A DNA stretch of 53,441 bases from DASVDE01 sp963740065 (lineage in GTDB: Bacteria; Actinomycetota; Thermoleophilia; Solirubrobacterales; 70-9): NCBI GenBank assembly GCA_963740065.1, contig CAVUCS010000010.1, positions 1 to 53,441 of the forward strand. Reading direction: 5' to 3'. Numbering within the stretch: position 1 is the first letter of the stretch; the number at the start of each line of letters is the position of its first letter. This document shows, one piece after another, positions 16,202 through 25,495 of the stretch. Under the pieces are notes generated by a model. It did no database searches. It was not told the DNA's origin and saw only the letters and a list, made by a program, of their open reading frames with translations. A program made the translations under genes and the position numbers.

Positions 16202-17534
16202 ATGGGAATCGCGGTCGTGGTGATCGCCAACGACTTCTCGGCGATCAACGTTGCCCTGCCGACGATGGAGCAGGACTTCGATACGAACGTCAACACGATC
16301 CAATGGGTGATCAACGCCTACGCGCTGACCTTTGGCGTGATGATCGTCACCGGCGGGCGACTGGCGGACATGTTTGGTCGTCGCAACGCCTTCTTCCTCG
16401 GCACCGCGATTTTCGCCTCGATGTCGGCGCTCGGCGGAGCGGCGCAGACAGAGACGTGGCTGATCGCCAGCCGGGTCGTGATGGGAATCGGCGGAGCGTT
16501 GATGTGGCCGGCGATCCTCGGCATGACATACCAACTGTTGCCGGATGAGAAGGCGGGACTGGCCGGCGGGATCATCATCGGCGCCGCCGGCCTGGGTAAC
16601 GCGCTGGGACCGCTGATCGGGGGTGTGCTGACCGACGCGTTGAGCTGGCGTTGGATCTTCTTCCTCAACGTGCCGATCTCCGTCTTCGCCGTCGCTGGTC
16701 ACTTGGTTTCTCGTCAAGGTCAGAGAGCCAGAGCCGAGCGAGCGCAGGATCGACTACGCCGGGGTCGCGGCACTCTCAATCGGACTCGTCTCCCTCCTGG
16801 TCGCCCTTGACCAGGTCGACGATTGGGGTTGGGGCGACCCGAAAATCTTCGGGCTGCTTGCCTTGGCCGCGGTTCTGATCGTCGCTTTCGTGCCGATTGA
16901 GCGGCGGGCAGGGATGAGCGCCTTGGTGCCGCGGGCGGTGATGCGCAACGAGAGCTTCACCGCCTCATGCGTAGCGATCCTCTTCATGTCGGCAACCTTC
17001 TTCGCGGCTCTGCTCTACCTGCCGCAGTTCATGCAAAAGCACCTTGACTACTCGCCACTGGAAGCGGGCGTTGGGATGCTGCCCTTCCTGGCGACGTTCG
17101 CCCTCGTCTCCTTCCTCGCGGGCCCGCTCTACAACAGGGTGGGCGCAAAGGTGCTCGCCACCGTCGGGGCCGCTTGCATCACGATCGCGCCGTTCCTCTT
17201 CTCCCATGTCAGCACCGAGTCGGAGTTTGGAGCGCTCGTCCCGGGGATGATCGTGCTGGGAGTCGGAATCGGCAGCTTCTACCCGACCGCGACCACGGCC
17301 GGGGTTACCTCAGTCGACGAGTCCCAGACCAGTCTCGCCGGTGGAATCGTCTACATGTTCCAGATCGCCGGCGGCTCGATCGGCTTAGGACTGACGACCA
17401 CCGTGTTCTCCGCCGAGGGATCATTCATCCACGGGATCCAGGCGGCTTTCCGCCTGGACTCAGCGCTCTCATTGGTCGGTTTCTTGGTTGCCCTCTTCCT
17501 GATCGGCGGCAGGCTGGGGCAACCGCGTCACTGA
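16202..17534 (+). CDS. MFS drug-resistance-type transporter (DHA2-like), frameshifted
   Basis: Proton-driven exporter family of about 14 membrane helices. The first part (16202 to about 16697) shows INVALPTMEQDF, GGRLADMFGRRNAF (family motif A) and GPLIGGVLTDALSWRWIFFLNVPI; the second part reads in the +1 frame from REPEPSERRIDYAGVAALSI to the stop at 17534. Removing one G at 16697/16698 joins the halves into one ~443-residue protein through the expected loop, so this is a single-base insertion: sequencing error or a recent pseudogene. The first helix also seems cut short: homologous-looking sequence (TPWLALFA) runs upstream of the ATG to 16148 without a normal start codon. It diverges from leuA; the substrate is unknown. 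Confidence 0.75.
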
Positions 17535-18095
17535 CGAGCGCTGTTAACCCCGGGGCCGGGAGAGAGGAAGTCTTTGCCGCGACCGCCGCGCAGTAGGTCG
17601 TTGCCGCCGCCACCGACCAGCGTGTCCCGCCCGGCCCTTCCGAAGATAACGTCATCGCCTCCGCGTCCGAACAGGCGGTCGTTTCCCGCGCCTCCGAGGA
17701 GCCTGTCCGGGCCCCCACCCGCGACGACGTAGTCGTCGCCGGGACCGGCCCTCACCGTGACGGGAATCTTCACCGAGCGACCGATGACGATCCTGTCGTC
17801 GCCACCATCGGCGTTGAACTCGAAGCTGGCGACGAGAGGCGCTTGGCAAACCAACTCGGTCGGCACATCGGGCGGATTGGAGCAAACGGACCCGCCAACT
17901 TCCAGAGGCACAACCGAGTCGATCACATAGGAGCCGTGGTCTATGGCTGAGTCGAATCGAGATCACATTTGGCGCTTCCCCGCCGGCCAAGAGCACGTTG
18001 ACCCGGGCGTCCGGCGCGGTTGGGGCATCCGCCCCGGCAAGCACCGGCGCCTGAACCGCGACGACAAACATCAGCGCGAGGACGAGCTTCTTCAT
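17528..18095 (-). CDS. Secreted RTX-type calcium-binding repeat protein, frameshifted
   Basis: About 188 residues when two frames are joined. The first frame (from the ATG at 18095) gives a signal peptide (MKKLVLALMFVVAVQAPVLA) and VNVLLAGGEAPNVISIRLS; the second continues as YVIDSVVPLEVGG, a conserved-looking Cys-containing domain, then RTX nonapeptide-like repeats (GGAGNDRLFGRGGDDVIFG and similar, about four) that bind calcium in this fold. Deleting one G at 17945/17946 restores one reading frame. Its start abuts the stop of the MDR oxidoreductase gene with no spacer, so the two may be co-transcribed. Function beyond calcium binding at the cell exterior is unknown. Confidence 0.65.
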
Positions 18096-19130
18096 CTAAG
18101 AGGGGAACAACACGACCTTGCCGACGTTGCGGCGCTCGGCAATGAATGTGTGGGCTTCGCCCGCCCTCTCAAAAGAAAATGCCTCGGCGACGACCGGCTC
18201 CAGGCGACCAGCCTCGAGGTCCGCCATCAGCGGCTCGGTGAGGCGGTCGAGGCTGCCCTCGCGGTCCCACCACTTGAGCATGTTCAGCCCGAAGATCCCT
18301 TTGTTCTCGTTCATCGCCAACAAGCTTTTCCACCATGGCATCGTCGCCATCGGCATCGCGGCAAGGCTCTTCAGGGTCAGAGGAATGCTGCGCTTGCCTT
18401 CCTTTGAGTTCTCCGAAAGGCCATACATCACCAACCGCCCGCCGGGGCGCAGCAGCCGGTAGTCCTTGCGAAAGGAAGTTGGACCGAGAGCATCGATGAC
18501 CAGATCCACCCCTTCACCGTTCGTAATGCTCATCACCTCGGCTTCGAAGTCCTGATTGCGGTAATCGATCGCGTGAGTCACGCCTTGGGCGCGAATCGCG
18601 TCGTGCTTGGCCGGCGACGCGGTGCCGAATATCTCAGCGCCGGCGTTGCGGGCAATCTGAGTGGCCGAGATACCGACCCCTCCCCCGGCGGCGTGAATGA
18701 GCACCCGGTTTCCCTCGCGCATACTTCCCATCACCATCAGCGCCGCGTAGGCGGTGCCGTAGTTGACCGGGAAGGCAGCGCCCTGCTCGAAGCTGATCCG
18801 ATCCGGGAGCCGAAGCGCCTGCTCCTCGGGAACGGTCACCAACTCGGCTTGGCCGCCGAAGCGAGTCCCGGCGACTACGCGGTCGCCTCTTCTATACGCG
18901 GTAACGCCCTCCCCCACCGACTCAACTTCACCGGCAACCTCATAGCCGAGCACGCAGGGGGTCTTCGGCGCATCCGGATAAAGGCCGACGCGAGCAAGCG
19001 TGTCAGCGAAGTTGATCCCCGCCGCCTTGACCGCGATCCGCACCTCGCCGGGCCCGACCGAGGGGTCGGGCATCTCCCGCACCTGCAGGACCTCCGGCCC
19101 CCCTGTCCCTGTCAGCACCACCGCCTTCAT
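18096..19130 (-). CDS. MDR-family zinc-independent quinone oxidoreductase-like protein
   Basis: 344 residues of the medium-chain dehydrogenase/reductase family, NADPH-dependent quinone or enone reductases. The ATG at 19130 starts MKAVVLTGTGGPEVLQVREM. Visible are the GroES-like domain with GINFADTLARVGLYP and LGYEVAGEVESVG, no structural-zinc cysteine cluster, and the Rossmann motif HAAGGGVGISATQIARNAGA (about 145-165). The C-terminal half resembles the VAT-1-like group. It follows serA by 22 bases on the same strand and is probably in the serC-serA transcript. The exact substrate is not readable. Confidence 0.83.
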   Translation of the reverse strand: MKAVVLTGTGGPEVLQVREMPDPSVGPGEVRIAVKAAGINFADTLARVGLYPDAPKTPCVLGYEVAGEVESVGEGVTAYRRGDRVVAGTRFGGQAELVTVPEEQALRLPDRISFEQGAAFPVNYGTAYAALMVMGSMREGNRVLIHAAGGGVGISATQIARNAGAEIFGTASPAKHDAIRAQGVTHAIDYRNQDFEAEVMSITNGEGVDLVIDALGPTSFRKDYRLLRPGGRLVMYGLSENSKEGKRSIPLTLKSLAAMPMATMPWWKSLLAMNENKGIFGLNMLKWWDREGSLDRLTEPLMADLEAGRLEPVVAEAFSFERAGEAHTFIAERRNVGKVVLFPS

Positions 19131-19152
19131 TGGCGGAACCCTATCCCGGCGA

Positions 19153-20733
19153 CTACAAGTCCACCGAGCGGCCGATTGTGAATCCGTCGAGCTGGAGGAT
19201 CTTCTCGATCGTCCCCCCTTGGACGTGGGCATCTGTGGTCAGCGCCATTACCGCGCGCTCGCCGTCCTCTTCGGCGCCGACGGCGGCGGAGATGATGTTG
19301 ACGCCTTCCTCGCCGAACACCGTCCCGACCCGGCCGATCATCCCTGGCTGGTCGGCGTAGCGGAAAACAGCCAAGTGATCGGCGAAGGGCAGGTAGAAGC
19401 TCTCGCCCCAGAGGCTGACCAGGTAAGGCTCGTTGCGTGGACCGACGCCGGTGCCGGCGACCTCGACCTCTTCGCCGCTGGACTCCAGCCGCACGGTGAC
19501 AAGCTCGGTGAAGTCCTCGGAGCCCGCATCCTTGGTCTCTGTCAGCTCGATCCCCCGCTCCTCGGCCATCTGCGGCGCGTTGACGAGGTTGACCGGCTCC
19601 TCTGTGTGACCGGAGAGAATGCCGACGAGCACGGCGATCCCGAGCAGGCGCGTGTCGTAGGAGGCGATTCTGCCGCGGAACTCGACGGCGACCCGATCGA
19701 CAGAGCCGTCACCAAGGCCTTGCGCTAGGCGACCGAGCTTCTCGCAGAGCGGCACGAAGGGCGCCAGCGCCTCCATCTCCTCCGGGCGCACGGCGGCGAT
19801 GTTGACCGCGTTGGTGACGACGCCTCCGGTCAGCGCCGCGGTCACCTGCTCGGCGGTGACGACCCCGGCGCGGTCCTGCGCCTCGGCGGTCGAGGCGCCC
19901 AGATGAGGAGTGACGACGACGTTTTCGCGAGCGAAGATCGGGTGCTCGGTGAAAGGCTCGGACGGGAAGACATCGAGCGCCGCGCCGCCCACCTTGCCGG
20001 ACTCCAGCCCCGCCTCGAGCGCGTCGAGATCGATCAGCTCGCCGCGGGCGCAGTTGACGATCCGCACTCCATCCTTCATCGCCGCGATCGCCTCGGTGTC
20101 GATCAGGTTGATCGTGTCCGGCGTCTTGGGGACGTGCAGGGTGATCAGATCGGCGCGAGCGTAAAGGTCGTCGAGGTCGGCCACGCCCTCTACGCCCAGC
20201 TCGCGGAAGCGCTCGGCGGAAACGAACTTGTCGAATGCGACTACGTCCATATCGAATCCTTGGGCGCGCTTGGCGACGAGCTGTCCAATGCGACCGAAGC
20301 CGACCACGCCAAGCGTCTTTCCGTAGAGCTCCGTCCCCTTGAACTTGGCGCGGTCCCAACGACCCTCGACCAGTGAGCCGTGGGCGCGCGGAACGTTGCG
20401 ACACAGGGCCAGGGCCAGGGCCAGGGTGTGCTCAGCGGCGGCCACCGAGTTTGACTCGGGCGCATTGGCGACGATGATGCCGCGGCGCGTGGCGGCGGGG
20501 ATATCAACGTTGTCCACCCCGGTGCCGGCGCGGCCGATCGCTTTCAGGTTCTCGGCCCGCTCGATCAGCTCGGCGGTCATTTGCGTCGCCGAACGGATCA
20601 GGATCGCGTCGTATTCGGCGATCGCCTCCTGCAGCTCCTCGTCGGACATCTCCAGGCCGAGATCGACGTCGAAGTTCTGCCGCAGCAGGTCGACGCCGGA
20701 ATCGGCGATCTTTTCCTTGACGAGGACCTTCAC
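19153..20733 (-). CDS. serA: D-3-phosphoglycerate dehydrogenase
   Basis: NAD-dependent first step of serine synthesis from 3-phosphoglycerate. 526 residues, the long form: catalytic and NAD domains (GVVGFGRIGQLVAKRAQGF; NCARGELIDLDALEAGL; VTPHLGASTAEAQDRAG with the catalytic His), then an intervening domain and a C-terminal ACT domain (about 450-526, FRYADQPGMIGRVGTVFGEE) for serine feedback. The start is GTG at 20733, overlapping the serC stop as GTGA; the in-frame extension up to 21078 is a shadow over serC and is rejected. The serC-serA overlap means the two pathway steps are coupled. Confidence 0.95.
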   Translation of the reverse strand: MKVLVKEKIADSGVDLLRQNFDVDLGLEMSDEELQEAIAEYDAILIRSATQMTAELIERAENLKAIGRAGTGVDNVDIPAATRRGIIVANAPESNSVAAAEHTLALALALCRNVPRAHGSLVEGRWDRAKFKGTELYGKTLGVVGFGRIGQLVAKRAQGFDMDVVAFDKFVSAERFRELGVEGVADLDDLYARADLITLHVPKTPDTINLIDTEAIAAMKDGVRIVNCARGELIDLDALEAGLESGKVGGAALDVFPSEPFTEHPIFARENVVVTPHLGASTAEAQDRAGVVTAEQVTAALTGGVVTNAVNIAAVRPEEMEALAPFVPLCEKLGRLAQGLGDGSVDRVAVEFRGRIASYDTRLLGIAVLVGILSGHTEEPVNLVNAPQMAEERGIELTETKDAGSEDFTELVTVRLESSGEEVEVAGTGVGPRNEPYLVSLWGESFYLPFADHLAVFRYADQPGMIGRVGTVFGEEGVNIISAAVGAEEDGERAVMALTTDAHVQGGTIEKILQLDGFTIGRSVDL

Positions 20734-21870
20734 TTTGCGACTCCCTCCACGTTGTCGATCGACCAGTCGATGCAAGCTGTAAGCGCCTCTACGTCGGCGG
20801 GCTCGACCGCCGGGAACATCCCAATGCGCAGCTGATTGCGACCGAGCTTGCGATAGGGCTCGACATCGACGATGCCGTTGGCGCGCAGCGCCGCCGCCAG
20901 CGCCGCCGCGTCGACCGAATCGTCGAAGTCGATCGTGCCGACGACGAGGGATCGTTTCGCCGGGTCGGCGACAAAGGGAGAGGCGAACTCGACCCGCTCG
21001 GCCCAGCCGTAGAGATGGCCCGAGGACGCCGCCGTCCGCTCGACGCACCAGCCGAGCCCGCCACCGGACAGCATCCACTCGACCTGGTCTGCGAGCAACA
21101 GCAGGGTCGCCAGCGCCGGCGTGTTGTAGGTCTGCTCCTTGCGCGAGTTCTCCAGCGCGGTCTGCAGCGAGAGGAAGGCGGGCTGCCAGCGATCACCGGC
21201 GCCATCGAGCTCTTCGATCCTGGCGATCGCCGCCGGGCTGAGCAGCGCCAGCCAGAGCCCGCCGTCGGCGCCGAAAGCCTTTTGCGGGGCGAAGTAGTAG
21301 ACGTCCGCCTGAGAGGTGTCGACCGGAAGGCCTCCGGCGCCGGAGGTGGCGTCGATCAGGACCAGCGCCTCGCCGGACATCCGCCGGACGGACGACATCG
21401 ACCATGACCCCCGTGGAGGTCTCGTTGTGAGCCCAAGCGATCGCGTCTGCCGCCGGGTCGGCAGTCGGCGCAGGGGCATCGCCGGGATCGGCCTCGATCA
21501 CGATCGGGTCGGCGAGGAACGGCGCGGCCGCGGTCGCCTTGGCGAACTTGGCCGAGAACTCCCCGTAGGTGAGATGGAGAGCGCGCTCACGCACCAGCCA
21601 AGCCGCGGCGGCTTCCCAGAAGGCGGTCGTGCCGCCGTTGCCGAGGGCGACTTCGTAACCGTCGGGAAGGGAGAACAGCTCGCCGAGGCCGCTGCGCACC
21701 CGCCCGACCAGATCCCGCACCGGCTTCTGGCGATGCGAGGTCCCCATCAGGTCGGCGCGCTCAGCAAGGCGGGCGAGCGCCTCGGGCCGCACCTTGGACG
21801 GACCGCAGCCAAAACGGCCGTCGCCGGGCTTGAGCTCGGCGGGAATCTGAGAGGTAGTTGAGAGCGCCAC
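20730..21870 (-). CDS. serC: Phosphoserine aminotransferase (actinobacterial type), frameshifted
   Basis: Second step of serine synthesis, a PLP class V transaminase. The N-terminal part from the GTG at 21870 shows PGDGRFGCGPSKVRPEAL, MGTSHRQKPVRDLVG, LGNGGTTAFWEAAAAWLV and AWAHNETSTGVMV; the C-terminal part in another frame has VLIDATSGAGGLPVD, the PLP lysine in YYFAPQKAFGADGGLW, and ELR-type closing NQLRIGMFPAVEPADVEALT. Removing one base near 21378 joins them to ~379 residues of the expected length. Because serA follows in an intact coupled arrangement and no second serC is visible, sequencing error is more likely than loss of function. Confidence 0.85.
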
Positions 21871-21924
21871 GCGGGCGACAGGTTATTGACAGGCGCGGGT
21901 GGACTCCGGCCGGGGGCGAGGTTA

Positions 21925-21936
21925 GTGTGGCCACAC
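21925..21936. promoter_or_regulatory. 12-bp perfect palindrome in the serC / DUF4389 divergent region
   Basis: GTGTGGCCACAC lies in the 100-base gap between the divergent serC and DUF4389 gene starts. A palindrome this size between divergent promoters could be a repressor site. No convincing -35/-10 pair is visible: a TTGACA at about 21893 lacks a -10 at proper spacing. Function is only inferred. Confidence 0.3.
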
Positions 21937-21970
21937 GCCAATCCAGGCAGGGTCTACGGAGGAGGGACCG

Positions 21971-22621
21971 ATGTATCCAATCGCCTATGAGGCGGACTTC
22001 AACCCGGAACCAAACCGCTGGACGACGTTTTTCCGGCTGATTCTCGCGATCCCGTGGCTGATCGTGGCCGTGGCATACCTGATCGCCTTTTCCATCACCC
22101 ACTTCATCGCCTGGATCGCGGTGATCATCTTGGGCCGCTACCCGGAAGGGCTCTACAACCTCAACTCGGGCTTCATTCGTTTCTTCGTTCGAACCGGGGC
22201 CTGGGCGTATCTGCAGACCGACGAATGGCCCCCATTCGGGATAAAGGACGACCCGAATTACCCGATTAGGATCAGCTTCGGGCCGCCGGCCGAAAGCCAG
22301 AGCCGGCTCAAGGCTCTGTTCCGTGCCGTCCTAGTCTTGCCGATGTCGTTGGTCATCTACATGGGAGTCGGCAGCATCCAGACCGGCGCGGCAGCCGTGG
22401 CGTGGCTTTCAATCGTCTTTCGGGGCTACCAGGCTGAAGCGATCAACAAAGTGCTCACCTTTGTCAACAGCTTCTACGCGCGGGTCGGCGGCTACGCGAC
22501 GATCCTCACCGACGAATACCCGCCGATCGGACTGGAGAGGGCGAAGCCGGCCGCCGCGGCAGCCCCCCCGGTTCGAGCCGCCGCCTCCCCCTCCAACCGC
22601 TGCATAAGCCAGCCGACATGA
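21971..22621 (+). CDS. DUF4389-type membrane protein
   Basis: 216 residues. It opens YPIAYEADFNPEPNRWTTFF, has two adjacent membrane helices (about 22-58, LILAIPWLIVAVAYLIAF and FIAWIAVIILGRYP), WAYLQTDEWPPFG, a third hydrophobic pair (about 118-150), YPPIGLER and a low-complexity Ala/Pro tail. The repeated pattern of ILGRYPEGLYNLN and TDEYPPIGLE is typical of DUF4389 proteins, whose function is not established. A strong GGAGGAGGG ribosome site precedes the ATG. Its stop overlaps the cupin gene start (ATGA). Confidence 0.8.
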   Translation: MYPIAYEADFNPEPNRWTTFFRLILAIPWLIVAVAYLIAFSITHFIAWIAVIILGRYPEGLYNLNSGFIRFFVRTGAWAYLQTDEWPPFGIKDDPNYPIRISFGPPAESQSRLKALFRAVLVLPMSLVIYMGVGSIQTGAAAVAWLSIVFRGYQAEAINKVLTFVNSFYARVGGYATILTDEYPPIGLERAKPAAAAAPPVRAAASPSNRCISQPT

Positions 22622-23024
22622 GCGAAATGGCAGAGCAGTCCATAGCCAGAGGCGACGGCTACGCCGTCGCCAATCTCGCTGACCTCGGCGATGGGCCGGG
22701 GTTTCGCAAGATCCGAAGAGGGCTGGGCGTGGAGGCGTTCGGGGTCAACGCGATCGTGCTTCCCCCGGCATATGAGACTGGGCGTCATTACCACGATGAG
22801 CAGGAGGAGCTGTACTTCCTCCACAGCGGGCGGATCGAGATCGAGTTCGGCGACGGCTCAGCCCACGTCTGGAGCCGGGTGGCCTGGCGAAGGTCGACCC
22901 CGCCACAACCCGCAAGGTCCGCAACCTCAGCGATTCAGAGGAAGCGGTCTACGTCGTGGTCGGGGGCAAGGACGGTTACGTCGGCCGCGACGGCCGCCTG
23001 CCGGAAGGCGAAACACACCGCTAG
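22618..23024 (+). CDS. Small cupin-domain protein, frameshifted
   Basis: About 135 residues when repaired. The first frame shows GFRKIRRGLGVEAFGVNAIV, the cupin motif-1 histidines and glutamate in RHYHDEQEELYFLHSGRIEI, and EFGDGSAHV. After about 22870 the sequence continues one frame over as GGLAKVDPATTRKVRNLSD and DGYVGRDGRLPEGETHR to a TAG at 23022-23024. Adding one base near 22870 restores a single cupin barrel. It is coupled to the DUF4389 gene by ATGA. Such cupins bind a metal and a small ligand; no specific role can be read. Confidence 0.65.
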
Positions 23025-23123
23025 GAGTTCTGAGGGCCAAGCAGTTCAAGGACGCAGGGAGCGTGGCGTGCTCCGCACGCGAGCGACCGAGGACGCCGAA
23101 ATGCGCCGGTCCTCAGAACTCCT
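23023..23123. repeat. 13-bp inverted repeat around a 75-base loop at the cupin/ilvC junction
   Basis: Arms AGGAGTTCTGAGG (23023-23035) and its exact reverse complement (23111-23123). The second arm is the ilvC terminus itself (codons for Gln-Glu-Phe-stop on the minus strand), so the cupin end carries an inverted copy of the ilvC end. The loop holds a further GCGTG/CACGC stem. The two genes converge here, so the structure could act as a bidirectional terminator; no T-run is visible on either strand. Confidence 0.55.
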
Positions 23124-24117
23124 GGTCGATCCAGGGCATCATGCCGCGGAGGTCCTTGCCGACCTCCTCGACCTGGTGGCCGGCGCCCTCTTCGCGCATG
23201 CGGGAGAGGTTTTCGCCGCCGGCGCGGTTCTCGGCGATCCACTCCTTGGCGAACTCGCCTGACTGAATCTCACCGAGGATTTGCTTCATCGCGGCGCGGG
23301 ATTCGTCGCCGATCACTCGCTTGCCGCGAGTCATGTCGCCGTACTCGGCGGTGTTGGAGATCGAGTAACGCATCCCCTGGATTCCCTTCTCGTACATCAG
23401 GTCGGCGATCAGCTTGAGCTCGTGCAGGCATTCAAAGTAGGCGAGGCGCGGGTCATAGCCGGCCTCGACCAAGGTTTCGAACCCGGCGCGGACCAGTTCG
23501 CTGGCGCCGCCGCAGAGGACGGCCTGCTCGCCGAAGAGGTCGGTCTCGCACTCGTCCTTGAAGGTCGTCTCGATGATCGCCGCTCGACCGCCGCCGATTC
23601 CCGCCGCATAGGCGAGCACCAGGTCGTGGGCGTTTCCGGTGGCGTCCTGATGGACAGCCATCAGACAGGGCACGCCGCGCCCCTCCTCGTACTGTCGGCG
23701 CACCAGGTGCCCGGGGCCCTTCGGCGCGACCATGCCGATGTCGACGCCGGGCGGAGGCTGGATCTGCTCGAAGTGGATCGCGAAACCGTGGGCGAAGAGC
23801 AACAAATTGCCGGGGGCGATGCCGTCGGCGATCTCGGCCTCCCAAACATCCGCCTGTTTCTCGTCGGGGAGCAGGATCATCACGACATCGCCGCGACTGG
23901 CGGCTTCGGTGATGTCGAGCACCTCGAGCCCGGCTTCCTCGGCCTTGGCGCGGCTGGAGGAATCGGGGCGCAGGCCGACGACGACATCGACGCCCGAGTC
24001 CTTGAGATTGAGGGCGTGGGCGTGGCCCTGGGAGCCATAACCGAGGATGGCGACGGTCTTGCCCTCCAACTTGGAGAGGTCGGCGTCCTTGTCGTAGAAG
24101 ATGTCGTCTGTGCGCAT
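23113..24117 (-). CDS. ilvC: Ketol-acid reductoisomerase
   Basis: NADPH- and Mg-dependent isomeroreduction of acetolactate and acetohydroxybutyrate in valine, leucine and isoleucine synthesis. 334 residues, the short class I form: Rossmann motif ILGYGSQGHAHALNL (about 26-40) with the phosphate-binding SSSR loop that indicates NADPH preference, PKGPGHLVRRQYEEGRGVP, metal ligands in ETTFKDECETDLFGEQAVLCGG, and ERYG-type YSISNTAEYGD near the end. It starts 11 bases after menE stops on the same strand, so it may be expressed with menE despite the unrelated pathway; ilvBN is 8 kb away. Confidence 0.95.
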   Translation of the reverse strand: MRTDDIFYDKDADLSKLEGKTVAILGYGSQGHAHALNLKDSGVDVVVGLRPDSSSRAKAEEAGLEVLDITEAASRGDVVMILLPDEKQADVWEAEIADGIAPGNLLLFAHGFAIHFEQIQPPPGVDIGMVAPKGPGHLVRRQYEEGRGVPCLMAVHQDATGNAHDLVLAYAAGIGGGRAAIIETTFKDECETDLFGEQAVLCGGASELVRAGFETLVEAGYDPRLAYFECLHELKLIADLMYEKGIQGMRYSISNTAEYGDMTRGKRVIGDESRAAMKQILGEIQSGEFAKEWIAENRAGGENLSRMREEGAGHQVEEVGKDLRGMMPWIDQEF

Positions 24118-24128
24118 GGTCGGCGACT

Positions 24129-25454
24129 CTAACGAAGCGCCCTGCGCATCAGCTTGCCCGACGGCGTGCGCGGCAGCGCCGAGGCGAGCTCGACTCGCTT
24201 GGGCACCTTAAAGTCGGCCAGCGAAGAGGCGCAATGGCGGCGGAGGTCATCGGGGGTCGCCGCGGAGCCGTCCTCGAGCACGACGACCGCCGTGACCGCT
24301 TGCTGCCACTCCGGGTCTTCTCGGCCGACCACGGCGGCGTCGGAGACCTCGGGGTGGCGCATCAAGACGCCTTCGACCTCGGCCGGAACTACGTTTTCGC
24401 CGCCGGTCACGATCAGATCGTCAATCCGGTCCTCGACGTAGAGGAAGCCCTCCTCGTCGATCCGCCCGAGATCGCCGGTGTGCAGCCAGCCGTCGGCATC
24501 GACGCCGCCGGGGGCGACGGTCGGACCTTGAACGAGGATTTCACCGTCCTGGATCCGCAGATGGGTGGTGAGCAATGGGCGCCCCGCGGAGCCGAGCTTG
24601 CGTTGAGCGTCGGCCGGCGCCAGGGTCGTTACCTGGGAGCAGGTCTCCGTCAGGCCGTAGGTCTGCACCACGGTCGCTCCGCGACCGAGCGCCTCCTCGA
24701 GAGCGTCGTCGGGAACCGGCCCGCCGCCGACCAGGATCGCCCGTGGGCCCGAAAGGTTGGCGTCCGCTTCCAACAGCCTGGTCAGCATGGTTGAGACCAG
24801 GGAGACAACCGTGATCTCGTCGTCGACGAGCGAGGCGGAGACGCGGTCGACGTCGAAGCCGTCGTGGAGGACAGCGGTTGTGCCGTAGATCACCGAGCGC
24901 ATCGCGATCGAGAGGCCGGAAACGTGACTCAGCGGGAGGCAGCAGAGCCAGCGGTCAGTCGGCTCGACGCCGATGTTGAAAGCGGAGCCGACCGCGCTCC
25001 AAAGGTGGTTGCCGTAGGTGAGGCCGATCGGCCTCGCGGCGCCCGTGCTGCCGCTGGTGAGGATGTGGCAGTGGACATCGTCCATGTCGTGCTCGCCAAG
25101 TAGCGGCAGGTCGGCCTCCGTCTGGGTCAACTGGCCCGGATCGCCAAGATCGACGGTCGGCTCCTCGGTCGCAATCACCGCCGCGCGCTCCTCGGCGGTG
25201 AGCCGCGGGCTGAGCGGGAGGACGATCGCGCCGACCTTCATCAGGGCATGAAGCAGGACCACCTGCTCACGACGCGGGTGCATGGTCAGCGCCGCCGTGG
25301 AGCCGCGGCGCACCCCATGAGCGGCAAGCCGACGAGCGACCCAAGTCGCCTCCGCTTCCAGCTCCGCATAGGTGACCTCGGTGCCGTCCGCCACCAGTGC
25401 GGTGCGGTCGGGACAGCTCTGGGACCTTTGAGCGAGCCAGTTGTCGAGTTTCAT
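24129..25454 (-). CDS. menE: AMP-forming acyl-CoA ligase, probable 2-succinylbenzoate-CoA ligase
   Basis: ANL-superfamily adenylating enzyme of 441 residues. Motifs: the P-loop ILTSGSTGAARPIGLTY (about 131-147), VVQTYGLTETCSQVTTL, GWLHTGDLGRIDEEGFLYV, and the C-terminal RIDDLIVTGGENVVPAEVE with the catalytic lysine region PRTPSGKLMRRAL. The divergent partner is menB, followed by menA, menC and menD, which makes o-succinylbenzoate the likely substrate; the short length is also typical of MenE. Sequence alone would only say acyl-CoA ligase. The 41-base gap to menB probably holds a two-way promoter. Confidence 0.85.
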   Translation of the reverse strand: MKLDNWLAQRSQSCPDRTALVADGTEVTYAELEAEATWVARRLAAHGVRRGSTAALTMHPRREQVVLLHALMKVGAIVLPLSPRLTAEERAAVIATEEPTVDLGDPGQLTQTEADLPLLGEHDMDDVHCHILTSGSTGAARPIGLTYGNHLWSAVGSAFNIGVEPTDRWLCCLPLSHVSGLSIAMRSVIYGTTAVLHDGFDVDRVSASLVDDEITVVSLVSTMLTRLLEADANLSGPRAILVGGGPVPDDALEEALGRGATVVQTYGLTETCSQVTTLAPADAQRKLGSAGRPLLTTHLRIQDGEILVQGPTVAPGGVDADGWLHTGDLGRIDEEGFLYVEDRIDDLIVTGGENVVPAEVEGVLMRHPEVSDAAVVGREDPEWQQAVTAVVVLEDGSAATPDDLRRHCASSLADFKVPKRVELASALPRTPSGKLMRRALR

Positions 25455-25495
25455 CGTGAGGCGGCCTCCCGGCGCCGCTGGTTATCGTGCGCATC

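Noticed and set aside
17528..18095. RTX toxin
   Set aside because: The repeats are few and the protein is small; calcium-binding repeats alone do not indicate a toxin, and no type I secretion genes are nearby.
20734..21078. N-terminal extension of serA to 641 residues
   Set aside because: The extra 115 residues overlay serC in another frame; the GTG at 20733 matches the family start and overlaps the serC stop.
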